Shown here in pieces: positions 43,066 through 51,872 of a stretch of DNA of 64,000 bases (the stretch's first letter is position 1; every line of letters starts with the position of its first letter). Source of the DNA: Candidatus Poribacteria bacterium. Lineage in GTDB: Bacteria > Poribacteria > WGA-4E > WGA-3G. A program made the translations under genes and the position numbers. The DNA is taken from positions 1 to 64,000 of the forward strand of contig JAPPFM010000053.1 in NCBI GenBank assembly GCA_028821605.1. Direction: 5' to 3'. The notes under the pieces were generated by a model. The model was given only the letters and a program-made list of their open reading frames with translations. It did no database searches and had not been told where the DNA came from.

Positions 43066-44466
43066 GTGCGTGAAAAGCCATTGCACTTCAGAACTATTAC
43101 CGAGATTTCGGAAGAGATTGCGTCTAAGCAGTTATCGCCTGTGGATATTACGACTGCGATGCTGGAGCGTATTGAAGAACTCGACGGTCAATTGAAGAGT
43201 TACGCAACAGTGATAGCGGAGCAAGCGATGGCTGCCGCCCAGGTAACAGAACGGGAGATTAACGCCGGAAAATATCGGGGGCCGCTTCACGGTGTCCCTA
43301 TCGCAGTGAAAGACCTCTGTTTTACAAAAGGTGTCCGTACGATGGGTGGCGTGGAAGTGCTCGCGGGTCATGTGCCTGCGTTTGATAGCACAGTCATCAC
43401 GAAACTCGCGTCTGCGGGGGCGATACTGCTCGGTAAGCTCAACCTGACCGAAGGGGCGATGGGCGGTTACAACCGTAATTTTGATATTCCTCAAAATCCG
43501 TGGAATCCGGATCGGTGGACGGGTTCGTCATCAAGCGGTTCCGGTGTTGCAACGGCGGCAGGGTTGTGTTTCGGTTCACTCGGCAGCGATACGGGTGGCT
43601 CAATCCGATTTCCTTCGGCAGCGTGTGGTGTTGTGGGGATAAAACCGACGTGGGGTAGAGTGAGTCGTTACGGCGTGCTCGCACTTGCTGAATCAATGGA
43701 TCATGTCGGTCCGATGACGCGAAGTGTCGCTGATGCGGGGATTATACTTGAAGCGATCGCTGGGTCTGACCCGAACGATCCGACATCTCTGCCGGATCCT
43801 GTGCCGAATATGCTTGAGCGGATAGAGCAGGATCTACAAGGTATCCGTATCGGATTTGACGAGAACTATGCGACAAGCGATATTGACACCGAACTTGCCG
43901 AGGCGGTGCGCGCGGGTGTGGAAATTCTTGAAAATCAAGGTGCTGAAATCGTTGAAGTCGAATTACCGGATGTGGACGAGTACGTCTCCGCATGGCCCCT
44001 GCTGTGTTCTACCGAGGCAGTGGTGGCACACGCAGCGACCTATCCCTTCCGGCGAGATGCCTACGGTCCTTGGTTTCAAGGGTGGCTTGATATGGGGGCG
44101 AAGGTAACAGGCGCGGAATACGCGAAAGCGAATAATTTGAGAGCTGCCTGTACGGGGCATCTCAGACGAGTGTTTGCGGAGATTGATGTGTTGGTGTGTC
44201 CGTCGATGTCAGCACCACCACACGTTGTCACGCCAGAGGTGTTATACGGACCGTATGAACCCCGAGAGCCAAAGTTCCAACGGTTTACCGTGCCGTTTAA
44301 CTTCAACGGCGCGCCGACGCTATCTGTGCCGTGCGGCATGAATAGCGAAGGGTTACCGTTGAGCATTCAGTTTGTCGGGAAACATTTGACAGAGCCGTTG
44401 TTGTGTCAAGTTGGACACGCCTATGAACGTGAAACGCCGTGGCACAACCTCCATCCAGATGTTTGA
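43066..44466 (+). CDS. Amidase signature family enzyme
   Basis: GTG start at 43066 with AAGGAG 7 bases upstream. 466 residues carrying the Ser-cisSer-Lys triad: Lys82 in GVPIAVKDLCFT, the cis-Ser in WTGSSSSGSG (about 155) and the nucleophile Ser179 in GSDTGGSIRFPSA. The layout resembles GatA, but no gatB or gatC is near and the neighbours are catabolic, so a stand-alone amidase is more likely than the tRNA amidotransferase subunit. Substrate unknown. Confidence 0.88.
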   Translation: MREKPLHFRTITEISEEIASKQLSPVDITTAMLERIEELDGQLKSYATVIAEQAMAAAQVTEREINAGKYRGPLHGVPIAVKDLCFTKGVRTMGGVEVLAGHVPAFDSTVITKLASAGAILLGKLNLTEGAMGGYNRNFDIPQNPWNPDRWTGSSSSGSGVATAAGLCFGSLGSDTGGSIRFPSAACGVVGIKPTWGRVSRYGVLALAESMDHVGPMTRSVADAGIILEAIAGSDPNDPTSLPDPVPNMLERIEQDLQGIRIGFDENYATSDIDTELAEAVRAGVEILENQGAEIVEVELPDVDEYVSAWPLLCSTEAVVAHAATYPFRRDAYGPWFQGWLDMGAKVTGAEYAKANNLRAACTGHLRRVFAEIDVLVCPSMSAPPHVVTPEVLYGPYEPREPKFQRFTVPFNFNGAPTLSVPCGMNSEGLPLSIQFVGKHLTEPLLCQVGHAYERETPWHNLHPDV

Positions 44467-44480
44467 ACGGGATGGTAATA

Positions 44481-45509
44481 TTACTTCTGTGGTAGGTGAT
44501 ACCCTTCTTTCATCGTTTGGATGCTGTAAAGGCAATTTTCTGCTGTTATATAGAGCGTCTTGCTCGTTTCGCCACGTCCGAATGCAACATTGGTGGGTTT
44601 ATCTGGCGTTTTAACGTACGCCAGTTCTTCCCCTTCAGGTGTGTAGACGCGAACCCCGGGTCGTGTCTCATCGCGCACCGCCACAAAGAGATTTCCCTCA
44701 GTATCGACAACCATACCGTCTGGACCATCCTGCGGCGCGTAGTCAACGAGCACTTTTCGGAAAGTTGCACTGCCTTCCGGTGAGAGGTCATAAGCGAGGA
44801 GTGCCATACGTCCGTTACGCAGTGGCACTTCATCAGCGAAACTACCCATCGCACCGTTGTCATGACTGATGACATAAAGGGTTTGTTGATCCGGAGAGAC
44901 CGCAACACCGTTCGGTTTACCGGCATCTGTAACAACGAGATGAACAGAACCATCTGGATCAATTCGATAGACCCCAAAGATGGGTTGTTCAACGGGTTCA
45001 TTTCCAGCATACCGTGGATCCGTAAAATAGATACGTCCCTGCTCATCAATTGACAGATCGTTCGGTGAGTTAAAGGGTTTGCCGTTATACAGACCGGCGA
45101 TAATTTCGCTTTTACCTGTTTTCATGTCCGTTCGCGTAATCCTGCGTCCCCCGAAATCCGCACCCTCTGCAACAACCAAGCGACCGTGTGCATCAAACTT
45201 CGTGCCGTTGGACATCCCACTCGGAGAACGGAAAATAGTCGTTTCTCCAGTCTCTGGATTGTGTTTCCAGATATTCCCTGCCTGCATATCTGTCTGATCT
45301 GTGAAGGTGATGTCGCTGAAATAGACGGTTCCGTCTGGTGCGACAGAGACACCTTCCGTGAAATGCGCACCGTTGAATAGTTCTTTGAGTTCGGCATCTG
45401 GGGCAAAGATGGAGTTGCTGTCTGCAGTGTTGCCAATCAACGTGGGTGCCAACGCGAAACCTGCAGTAACGGCGCATACAAGGGTTTGTGACACATTTAA
45501 ATTCAACAT
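44481..45509 (-). CDS. SMP-30/gluconolactonase-like secreted beta-propeller
   Basis: The ATG at 45509 follows GGAAGGAG. 342 residues: signal peptide (about 1-22) and a six-bladed propeller with family segments HFTEGVSVAPDGTVYFSDI, GKPFNSPNDLSIDEQGRIYF, KPNGVAVSPDQQTLYV and DGPDGMVVDTEGNLFVA, including the acidic and Asn metal ligands. Members hydrolyse aldonolactones or related lactones with a divalent metal. Convergent with the amidase gene; 14 bases separate their ends. Confidence 0.9.
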   Translation of the reverse strand: MLNLNVSQTLVCAVTAGFALAPTLIGNTADSNSIFAPDAELKELFNGAHFTEGVSVAPDGTVYFSDITFTDQTDMQAGNIWKHNPETGETTIFRSPSGMSNGTKFDAHGRLVVAEGADFGGRRITRTDMKTGKSEIIAGLYNGKPFNSPNDLSIDEQGRIYFTDPRYAGNEPVEQPIFGVYRIDPDGSVHLVVTDAGKPNGVAVSPDQQTLYVISHDNGAMGSFADEVPLRNGRMALLAYDLSPEGSATFRKVLVDYAPQDGPDGMVVDTEGNLFVAVRDETRPGVRVYTPEGEELAYVKTPDKPTNVAFGRGETSKTLYITAENCLYSIQTMKEGYHLPQK

Positions 45510-45573
45510 ATACTTCACTCCTTCCAATTCCGTTTCTTGAATGAGACGATTTTAGCACACATCGTACAAGCTG

Positions 45574-46590
45574 TCAACTCATTGGGTGCGGACCGTGGGT
45601 TATTACACCCTGTCGAGCATGTGCATAGACGGCATCCTGAATCTCAAGGATACGCACTGCATCAGCAACCGTCGGTTCAAAAGTACCACCGTCCCGAATG
45701 GCATCAAACGCAGTGCCCATCACGCCTTGTATCCGCGCACCGTGCGAGATGTCTTCACTAAATTGAACACCTTCGGTTGTATGGACCTCGATCAGGGGTT
45801 CGCCGTTGCGACCGTACTGTTCAAATACTGATGCCTTCGTTCCGATAAATCGGAAGAAATGATCGCCGCCACGTTTACCGGATGGATACGTATAACCGGA
45901 TTCAATAATACCTGTGATACCGTCTTCCGTTCGTAACACGCCGATGCCGCTATCCTCTACACCGCGGGTGTGCATTGCGTTGGACATGACCGCGCCAACG
46001 ACTGTGATTTGCTGATCGCCGACGAATTGAAGGAATGTGTCAATGCCGTGTGCCGCTTCGACTGCCCAGCATCCACCACCGGATATACTCGGAGTGTTGT
46101 GCCAATAAGACGGTGTCGGATCGTAACGGGATGGAGGACCGTTATTTAACCTGCTATTGTATAGGGTCAGTTCGCCTAAGCTTCCATCGGTTACCATCTC
46201 TTTCACAACACTCACGATTCGGCTTGCGCGGTTCGGTAGCACGAGCGCGCTAAATACACCGTGCTTTTCGGATGCCTCCGCTGCAGGACGCAGCCTGTCT
46301 GCACAATCCGCAAATGGTTTATCTAAAAGATAAGGAATCCGTCGATCTACGCATGCTTGGACGTGTGCAGGCATCTCAGTATGTTTGCCAGCGACAAGCG
46401 CAGCGTCCGGTTTGCTTGTGTCGAGGCATGCTGCCGCTGTCTCAAATCCGCGACATTGAAAATCGTCCGCTAACTGTTGTCGGGGATCCGCCTCAGCATC
46501 CATCACACCGACAATCTCGTGTCCGAGTTCATGCGCAGTGCGAGCCATACTCCGTCCGTGGTGACTATAGGAAAGAACAACTAATCTCAT
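45574..46590 (-). CDS. Gfo/Idh/MocA family oxidoreductase
   Basis: 338 residues. An N-terminal Rossmann-type domain (LVVLSYSHHGRSMARTAHELG) lacks the classical GxGxxG and has SYSHHG instead. The family's EKP is replaced by LLDKPFAD, and the C-terminal domain includes GGGCWAVEAAHGIDTFLQFVG with the catalytic-type His. Members act on sugars, inositols or sugar acids with NAD(P). The atypical nucleotide loop leaves cofactor binding uncertain. Confidence 0.85.
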   Translation of the reverse strand: MRLVVLSYSHHGRSMARTAHELGHEIVGVMDAEADPRQQLADDFQCRGFETAAACLDTSKPDAALVAGKHTEMPAHVQACVDRRIPYLLDKPFADCADRLRPAAEASEKHGVFSALVLPNRASRIVSVVKEMVTDGSLGELTLYNSRLNNGPPSRYDPTPSYWHNTPSISGGGCWAVEAAHGIDTFLQFVGDQQITVVGAVMSNAMHTRGVEDSGIGVLRTEDGITGIIESGYTYPSGKRGGDHFFRFIGTKASVFEQYGRNGEPLIEVHTTEGVQFSEDISHGARIQGVMGTAFDAIRDGGTFEPTVADAVRILEIQDAVYAHARQGVITHGPHPMS

Positions 46591-46610
46591 ATTATGTCTC
46601 CTTTTTCTAA

Positions 46611-46760
46611 TAGTTGTCAGCCATCAGCAGTCAGAAAGTTTGTAAGTGTATCTAAAGTTGTTAACCACTTTACTAGGGGAAACACCCAAGCAAAAACACT
46701 TTAGCACACTTTACGGACTTTAAAACTTTCCGATAACTGACTGCTGATGGCTGACTGCTA
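46611..46760. repeat. Inverted-arm element, family B, ending in a gene's stop codon
   Basis: A 150-base element. The left arm at 46611-46641 begins TAGTTGTCAGCCATCAGCAG and the right arm at 46723-46760 is its complement with small gaps. The centre holds a 30-base sequence (46670-46699) shared with the MITE at 17669. The right boundary TAG (minus strand) is the stop codon of the membrane-protein gene ending at 46758. Confidence 0.75.
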
Positions 46761-48668
46761 CCTGTAAAATGAATACATCTGCAATCCTGTGAAGAGCCGA
46801 ATCAGTACCCATACGCCACCTACCATGAATTCACCGAGAATCAGTCCTAAAAAGAGTGGATACGCTTTGCGATAGAGGCGAATCCCGCCCACTTTCAATA
46901 GGATTGTTTTGATGCCCCAACTGATGAATATTGAAAACCACAACCTCCCGATCGTCGATCTTTCACCGGCGACCATGTAGCCAGCCGGGTGGAGGGGCCA
47001 GAACGGGAATAAAGTTCGTAGCCACCAAAAGAAACCGGTCAAAACTGCACCGACACCTATAAAGATCACGGCAGGAACATCAGTGTCAGCCGGGTGCTGG
47101 AGCCAACTTTGTAGCAGTTTATAGCCACCGGTACCAAGGTCGCTGACAACACCGATGTCGTACCCAACAACAAAGTATGCCCAAAACGATGCAAGGATGC
47201 CAATCACCGCTGCGAGCATCATCGCGACAATGAGTCTACCCGAGCGCATGCCTGTTTCTTCGGCAAGTTTGAATCCTTCAAGCGTATGGGGCATCGGATG
47301 GGCACGTGAGCCTCGATTGAAGGTCAAATAGAGGCGCATCATCGTTAAACTGCCGCGTGAAATCAATCGGGTCCCGAAAATATCGGTGAGGATATCGTGC
47401 GGCGTTGCATACGTCCGTATCGTCGGCGGTCCAACCTCAGCACGGATACGCGTCAGACTCATTGCTAACAGGTAATAGATTAAAAAATAGAGTCCGATTG
47501 TCCAGAATTCCATTCCACCTTGTCGTGAAAAGGCGAATAAGAAAAACAAGCCACAAACGAGTCCAATCGCTGCCCAGCGATAGCGCATCGGCTCCCTGCT
47601 GTCGTCAATGTCGCCCGGCGACTTGCGGATTCGGAAGACGTACTTGAAGACCGCAAAAAAGTAGCGTCGTCCACCCCACAACGCAAAACAAGCGAGCACG
47701 AGATAGCCCCCCATTACCTGTTGCCAGTCGTACGGGAACCCCGGCATCACATCGAGTCCGAGCGCGCTTCCCAATATCCGTTGTGCTTTCCAGAACCAGT
47801 AGAAAAACCAAATTGAAAACGACATCTCTAACGGCATGAGAAAAGCGAGTCCGACGGCAAACGAGCGGACATAAACGGGTGTCCACCCCATCGATCGCCA
47901 CGGTTTTTGGGTGAAGTATTGCCCGATTTCGGCGTGCCGCACTGGGATTTCAGGAATCTCCGGGAATAGGACATGGAAGCCGTTGACAAGATTGATACCT
48001 CCTGCGATTGCGAATCCCAGCCACATCATCTTTGACTTGAAAAGTCGTCCGTCAAGCCTCGTCATTTCCAACGGTAATTGCACAATAGGATACGTCAACC
48101 GTTCCCGTTCTATCCACTGTCTTCGGAGGAAAACATCTATACAAATCATCACCCAGATGAGAACAGTTAAAAAAATTGTCCACCAGAGGATTGGACGTAG
48201 CCAACCCAGTAGGTGCACTTTCGTGTAAATAGTGCTCTCCCCGTCATAGAATGCCTGTAGACTTGCCACATCGTTGGATGTAAGCCATGGCGGGAGGTAT
48301 CGCCAGAAGAGTTGTTTCCATTCGTTTTCAGGTGTCGCGAACCAGTATCCATCGGATATCGTCGGAATGACCGTCTGCATCATGTCATGCCCCGCGATCG
48401 CAGAAGAGAGCGATAGCATCACAAAGACCGTCAGCAGTTCACCCTGCCTGAGAGCGAATCGTGGTAAAAATCGGTTCAACAGAAGATTGAAAGGGATAAG
48501 CACCATCAACGTGATAATCACGTTATAGATGAGTGACATCGTGGTCGGGAGGGTGCTCCAAAACTTGAGGTGGTTTGCCATGATAAAGTAGGTATTCACC
48601 GGAATCAGTAGCAAACCGAGTATGATGGCACGAAATGTTACGCCAGGATGGAAATTTTGCTTTTTCAA
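46758..48668 (-). CDS. DUF6785-type polytopic membrane protein
   Basis: 636 residues with about 14 hydrophobic segments, beginning HPGVTFRAIILGLLLIPVNTYF and including LRQGELLTVFVMLSLSSAIAGHD, ERERLTYPIVQLPLEMT and SLTRIRAEVGPPTIRTYATP. I recognise this as the DUF6785/DUF6784 membrane protein common in Poribacteria, Planctomycetes and Armatimonadetes, distantly transporter-like (OPT-type). The function is unknown. Its stop codon lies in the terminal arm of a repeat element, so the C terminus may have been trimmed by insertion. Confidence 0.8.
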   Translation of the reverse strand: MKKQNFHPGVTFRAIILGLLLIPVNTYFIMANHLKFWSTLPTTMSLIYNVIITLMVLIPFNLLLNRFLPRFALRQGELLTVFVMLSLSSAIAGHDMMQTVIPTISDGYWFATPENEWKQLFWRYLPPWLTSNDVASLQAFYDGESTIYTKVHLLGWLRPILWWTIFLTVLIWVMICIDVFLRRQWIERERLTYPIVQLPLEMTRLDGRLFKSKMMWLGFAIAGGINLVNGFHVLFPEIPEIPVRHAEIGQYFTQKPWRSMGWTPVYVRSFAVGLAFLMPLEMSFSIWFFYWFWKAQRILGSALGLDVMPGFPYDWQQVMGGYLVLACFALWGGRRYFFAVFKYVFRIRKSPGDIDDSREPMRYRWAAIGLVCGLFFLFAFSRQGGMEFWTIGLYFLIYYLLAMSLTRIRAEVGPPTIRTYATPHDILTDIFGTRLISRGSLTMMRLYLTFNRGSRAHPMPHTLEGFKLAEETGMRSGRLIVAMMLAAVIGILASFWAYFVVGYDIGVVSDLGTGGYKLLQSWLQHPADTDVPAVIFIGVGAVLTGFFWWLRTLFPFWPLHPAGYMVAGERSTIGRLWFSIFISWGIKTILLKVGGIRLYRKAYPLFLGLILGEFMVGGVWVLIRLFTGLQMYSFYR

Positions 48669-48780
48669 AATCGTGTCTGGTATAAAAAAAGTAGCTTCAA
48701 GTGTAATATTCCGTTTTGTGGTAGGAACTTGTAGTATATTTATACTTCTTTGTCTTGTTTTATAACACGGTGTTGAGTAT

Positions 48781-48996
48781 TTATTTCAAAATAGCGACAG
48801 CAACAGAAATAATCATGGCTCCGGGGGCACATACAATCGTTATCCAGTTTCGCATTCCTGCAATCGTGTTTTGCTTACCTTTGCGTTCCGATATACCGTT
48901 CTCAACAGTGCGGAGCCGGGTATCCATCTCATCTAAACGCTGATTGACCTGATCAAAACTGTCTTTCATTAACTGGTAGAGTTCTTCATTTGTCAT
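48781..48996 (-). CDS. Small coiled-coil membrane protein (XhlA-like)
   Basis: 71 residues: an N-terminal charged coiled coil (NEELYQLMKDSFDQVNQRLD, then EMDTRLRTVENGI), a short basic turn and one C-terminal membrane segment (WITIVCAPGAMIISVAVAIL). AAAGGAACAG precedes the ATG. The architecture resembles XhlA-type hemolysin or holin-accessory proteins of phages, though such short sequences give weak evidence. It lies 80 bases downstream of the helicase-nuclease gene on the same strand and may belong to that module. Confidence 0.7.
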   Translation of the reverse strand: MTNEELYQLMKDSFDQVNQRLDEMDTRLRTVENGISERKGKQNTIAGMRNWITIVCAPGAMIISVAVAILK

Positions 48997-49076
48997 TTCT
49001 CTGTTCCTTTGATTTTTTGTTAATTATGCCGGTCCGAATTGAAGATTGACTTGTGACCATAATTGTACCACAAGTT

Positions 49077-50798
49077 TTATTTTCTGTCATCTTCTTTTCT
49101 CAGTTTCCTTCTCGCTCGCCAATACCCAAACTGCCGGAGATAGTAATTAATATTTTTACGGATTCCCTCAAACTCTGGCACGAATGGACACTGTCCACCA
49201 AGCACAACAAGTTCCATCTTGGCACGCGTCATTGCAACATAGAAAACGCGCCGCTCCTCTGTAAGTATACTATCTCGACGGGGAAAGCGATGCGCCAATG
49301 TATTGTGGATAAGGATAACTTTTTCCCATTCTCTACCCTTCACTTTGTGGATCGTCGTTACCTCAGGTGAAGCTGGATGGTTGATAAGCATCTCCTGAAT
49401 CCGTTCTGTTTCGTCGTTGGTACGTGCGAGAATAGCGATTTCTTTCGGGAGTTCTAACTCGCGTAGTAAGGTGGTTTCTACGGTTTCTGGGGTTGTCTCT
49501 ACGATTTTTATGCGCTGCTGCATCGGATTACGTGCGCGGAGATTTTTGCGGATTCGCGGTTCGTTTCGCTCAATCAAAGCCCGTGCGTGTTCAACAATCG
49601 TTGACGTAGAACGGTAATTGCGTGTGATTTCATACTTTTTCACATTCTTCCGATCCGTAAATGCCTGCATAATCTCGGAGTTGCCACCACGAAAACTGTA
49701 GATTGCTTGGTCATCATCACCGACAGCGAAAAGGTTCTCTGATAAGAGCGAAATCAGCCGGAAGTCGGCAGGAGAGATGTCTTGGAATTCGTCAACAAGC
49801 AGATAGGGGTATTTGTCTCGGTAGGTTTGGTGGAGATCGGGATAGGTCTCAAGAAGGTTCGCTGCGTGGATAATCATATCCTCGAAATCGACGGCGTTTG
49901 CTGCAGTTTTGAGCGTCTCATATTTTATGGCAAATGCCTTTGCCACAGGATCGTCGAGTGTAGCTGGGTCGAACACACCTGTAACAACCTGCCGTTTCGC
50001 TCGCGTAACGGTCTCTTCTATGCCGCTGAAACGTTCGAGGAGATTCTCGAAGTCTGGATGTCTATCAAAATGTTTCTCGTAGGTGATGCTGAAATGCTGG
50101 CAGAATATTTCAAGGATGAGTTGGTTGCTGTACCGCACCCGTAACGGATCGGCACGGTTGAACACACTCGCTTGATCTCTATGGAACGCAATCCAGTACG
50201 CTTCGCAACGATTCGCCTCTCGTCCTGTGACCCGTTCAAGTACTTCAAAACGGAATTGTGTTTCTCCTTCAGATCGGATTGCTTGACGGAGTCTATCGTT
50301 TGAGGAGTGGTCGAAGTGTTCCTTACGCCGCCGATCTGGGTTTGTCGTCTGTCCGATATAGCATTTGCCGGTCTTTTTGCTCTCTATTTTATAGATGGCG
50401 ACCGAGGTAGTGGAGGCTTTGCGTTCAATCTGTCTCCGCTCGTTTGTGATGATCTGATCAATCTGTCCCGACCAGATTTCAGGAATATGGTTAAACGCTG
50501 CGCGTTTATAGTTTTCGGTGATAATGTCTTTACCGAAGGCGTGGAGTGTGCGGATGACAGGTTTTTGGGCGGTTTCGGATGCCGTGAGTTCCCGCAAGAT
50601 ACGTGTTTCCATCTCTTCAACGGCTTTTCTATTGAAGGCAATAGCGAGAATATGTGAGGGTGGGATGTTGTGGGTCTGGATAAGGTTTAGAATTCGTGCC
50701 GTTACGACTGTAGTTTTTCCACTACCGGGTCCTGCGATGACGATAGCGGGACCCGCAACATGGTTAGCGGCTTTTTCCTGATTTCTATCGAGTCTCAT
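49077..50798 (-). CDS. UvrD/PcrA-like SF1 helicase with an inserted GIY-YIG nuclease domain
   Basis: 573 residues. Helicase motifs in order: Walker A GPGSGKTT (23-30), AFNRKAVEEM (Ia), TLHAFG (Ic), LLVDEFQD (II, 333-340), VGDDDQAIYSFRGG (III), TRNYRST (IV), TTIHKVKGREW (V) and RRVFYVAMTRAK (VI). Between Ic and II, where domain 1B normally sits, residues about 133-216 form a GIY-YIG domain: AIY, CYIGQTTNPDRRRKEH with the catalytic Arg, and CEAYWI with the metal-binding Glu. Domain 2B is short. It should translocate on DNA and cut it. HNH and RHH-like genes precede it. No clear ribosome site; ATG at 50798 is the only good start. Confidence 0.92.
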   Translation of the reverse strand: MRLDRNQEKAANHVAGPAIVIAGPGSGKTTVVTARILNLIQTHNIPPSHILAIAFNRKAVEEMETRILRELTASETAQKPVIRTLHAFGKDIITENYKRAAFNHIPEIWSGQIDQIITNERRQIERKASTTSVAIYKIESKKTGKCYIGQTTNPDRRRKEHFDHSSNDRLRQAIRSEGETQFRFEVLERVTGREANRCEAYWIAFHRDQASVFNRADPLRVRYSNQLILEIFCQHFSITYEKHFDRHPDFENLLERFSGIEETVTRAKRQVVTGVFDPATLDDPVAKAFAIKYETLKTAANAVDFEDMIIHAANLLETYPDLHQTYRDKYPYLLVDEFQDISPADFRLISLLSENLFAVGDDDQAIYSFRGGNSEIMQAFTDRKNVKKYEITRNYRSTSTIVEHARALIERNEPRIRKNLRARNPMQQRIKIVETTPETVETTLLRELELPKEIAILARTNDETERIQEMLINHPASPEVTTIHKVKGREWEKVILIHNTLAHRFPRRDSILTEERRVFYVAMTRAKMELVVLGGQCPFVPEFEGIRKNINYYLRQFGYWRARRKLRKEDDRK

Positions 50799-50821
50799 AT
50801 TTTTAGCAAATTAAGTGCGAA

Positions 50822-50844
50822 AACCTCCAGAGTTGACGGAGGTT
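50822..50844 (-). terminator. Hairpin between the HNH and helicase genes
   Basis: AACCTCC and GGAGGTT form a 7-pair stem with a 9-base loop, followed on the minus strand by TTTTCG. It may attenuate transcription between the HNH gene and the helicase gene. Confidence 0.4.
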
Positions 50845-50858
50845 GTAAGAAATGATAC

Positions 50859-51293
50859 TCATGAGTCAACAGTGTTTTTGAAATCTTCATAAGCTCCAAT
50901 TTTTATTAGATTCTGGCGTGCTCGAATTGGTCGAGCATCATTCATTCGGAGTGTGTCAACCGTCACCCGACCTATAGGAGTTCGACCTTCTATTTTACCG
51001 GTTTCCCAATTTAAAAGAAAATGAACTGTCCAGTCATCAATTCGAGGGTTGAAAAGTCTAACATCTGCTCCTGTTACTGGGTCAGTTCCTTTTTGATGCG
51101 AGGATTTGTACCTGTTACATTGTGAGCAAGCAAATGCCAAGTTGTCGGGTTCTGTCGGTCCGTCTGCTGCTTGTGGTACAATATGATCAACAGGCAAGGA
51201 GAAAGTGGTGAATTCTTGTGGATATTGGCAGTACTCACACCGTTCATTTGCCCGGCTTGCCACACAAGCTCGCAACGGCTCACTTACACTCAT
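50859..51293 (-). CDS. HNH endonuclease
   Basis: 144 residues. Zinc knuckles C19-x2-C22 and C56-x2-C59 enclose the beta-beta-alpha-metal core: VDHIVPQ (D36, H37), the middle Asn in PDNLAFAC (N51) and the final Asn after the second knuckle (CNRYKSS). This is the common stand-alone HNH nuclease fold that nicks or cuts DNA. GAGG lies 9 bases before the ATG and only 13 bases separate it from the upstream RHH-like gene, so the two are surely one transcript. Its C-terminal 75 residues, with a WETGKIEGRTPIGRVTV beta hairpin, may bind the target or the partner. Confidence 0.9.
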   Translation of the reverse strand: MSVSEPLRACVASRANERCEYCQYPQEFTTFSLPVDHIVPQAADGPTEPDNLAFACSQCNRYKSSHQKGTDPVTGADVRLFNPRIDDWTVHFLLNWETGKIEGRTPIGRVTVDTLRMNDARPIRARQNLIKIGAYEDFKNTVDS

Positions 51294-51306
51294 GTATCAT
51301 GCCTCG

Positions 51307-51825
51307 CTATGACAAAAGCCGTTTCTCCAATGTTTCGAGATTTCGGATCTGGAGTTCCTGCTCTTCAGCAAGGAGTTCATCCATTTCTTGTTTTTCTTTC
51401 GATGCTAATGTTTTTTCACTGTTTAATGCCAAGAGTTCTGCCAAACGTTCCTGTTTTTCTGCAACGAGAGACTCAAACCCAAAACTAACATGTCCTTTCT
51501 CAATCATTTCAGCCACGTCCATTTCTGTGCTTAAAACTTTTCCGGTGTCAGCATCAACACGTATTTCTCCAACTCCAACAGGGGGATCGACATTGGTGAA
51601 AATAGGAACCACCCAGATTGGAGGATCAGAATTTTTAAGGTTAGGTTCCCTTGCTATCAAACATCTACCAGCGCGTTTTTGTAAGAGTGCTAACGCGGCA
51701 TCCCTTGCCTCGTCGCGCTTGAGTTGAAACAACACAAGTTCTTCAAGAGAGGTGTCGGACACTTTTGCTTGTTGCGTCAATTTTTCGTAGAGGTAATCTG
51801 GTAAGGAAATTGTCAGCGGACGCAT
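51307..51825 (-). CDS. Ribbon-helix-helix-like protein with coiled-coil tail
   Basis: 172 residues from the ATG at 51825, which has GGAGAA 7 bases upstream; the longer frame from 51861 lacks a site. The N terminus (RPLTISLPDYLYEKLTQQAK, then VSDTSLEELVLFQL) has the strand-helix-helix form of MetJ/Arc antitoxins. A central segment (PPIWVVPIFTNVDPPVGVGE) looks like a PepSY-type beta hairpin, followed by a Glu-rich coiled coil. Lying 13 bases before an HNH nuclease gene, it may be its regulator or antitoxin. That role is inferred from context. Confidence 0.75.
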   Translation of the reverse strand: MRPLTISLPDYLYEKLTQQAKVSDTSLEELVLFQLKRDEARDAALALLQKRAGRCLIAREPNLKNSDPPIWVVPIFTNVDPPVGVGEIRVDADTGKVLSTEMDVAEMIEKGHVSFGFESLVAEKQERLAELLALNSEKTLASKEKQEMDELLAEEQELQIRNLETLEKRLLS

Positions 51826-51872
51826 AGTGAAGTTCTCCAACGGTAATTCCGAGTCTTTCATTTATACTATAA

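Noticed and set aside
44546-45049. A 167-codon open frame inside the SMP-30 gene
   Set aside because: It lies on the same strand in another frame of a clearly coding region, with no ribosome site and a low-complexity, unrecognisable product.
51826-51861. Longer start for the RHH-like protein at 51861
   Set aside because: No ribosome site and almost at the predicted transcription start; the ATG at 51825 has GGAGAA and starts right before the conserved fold.
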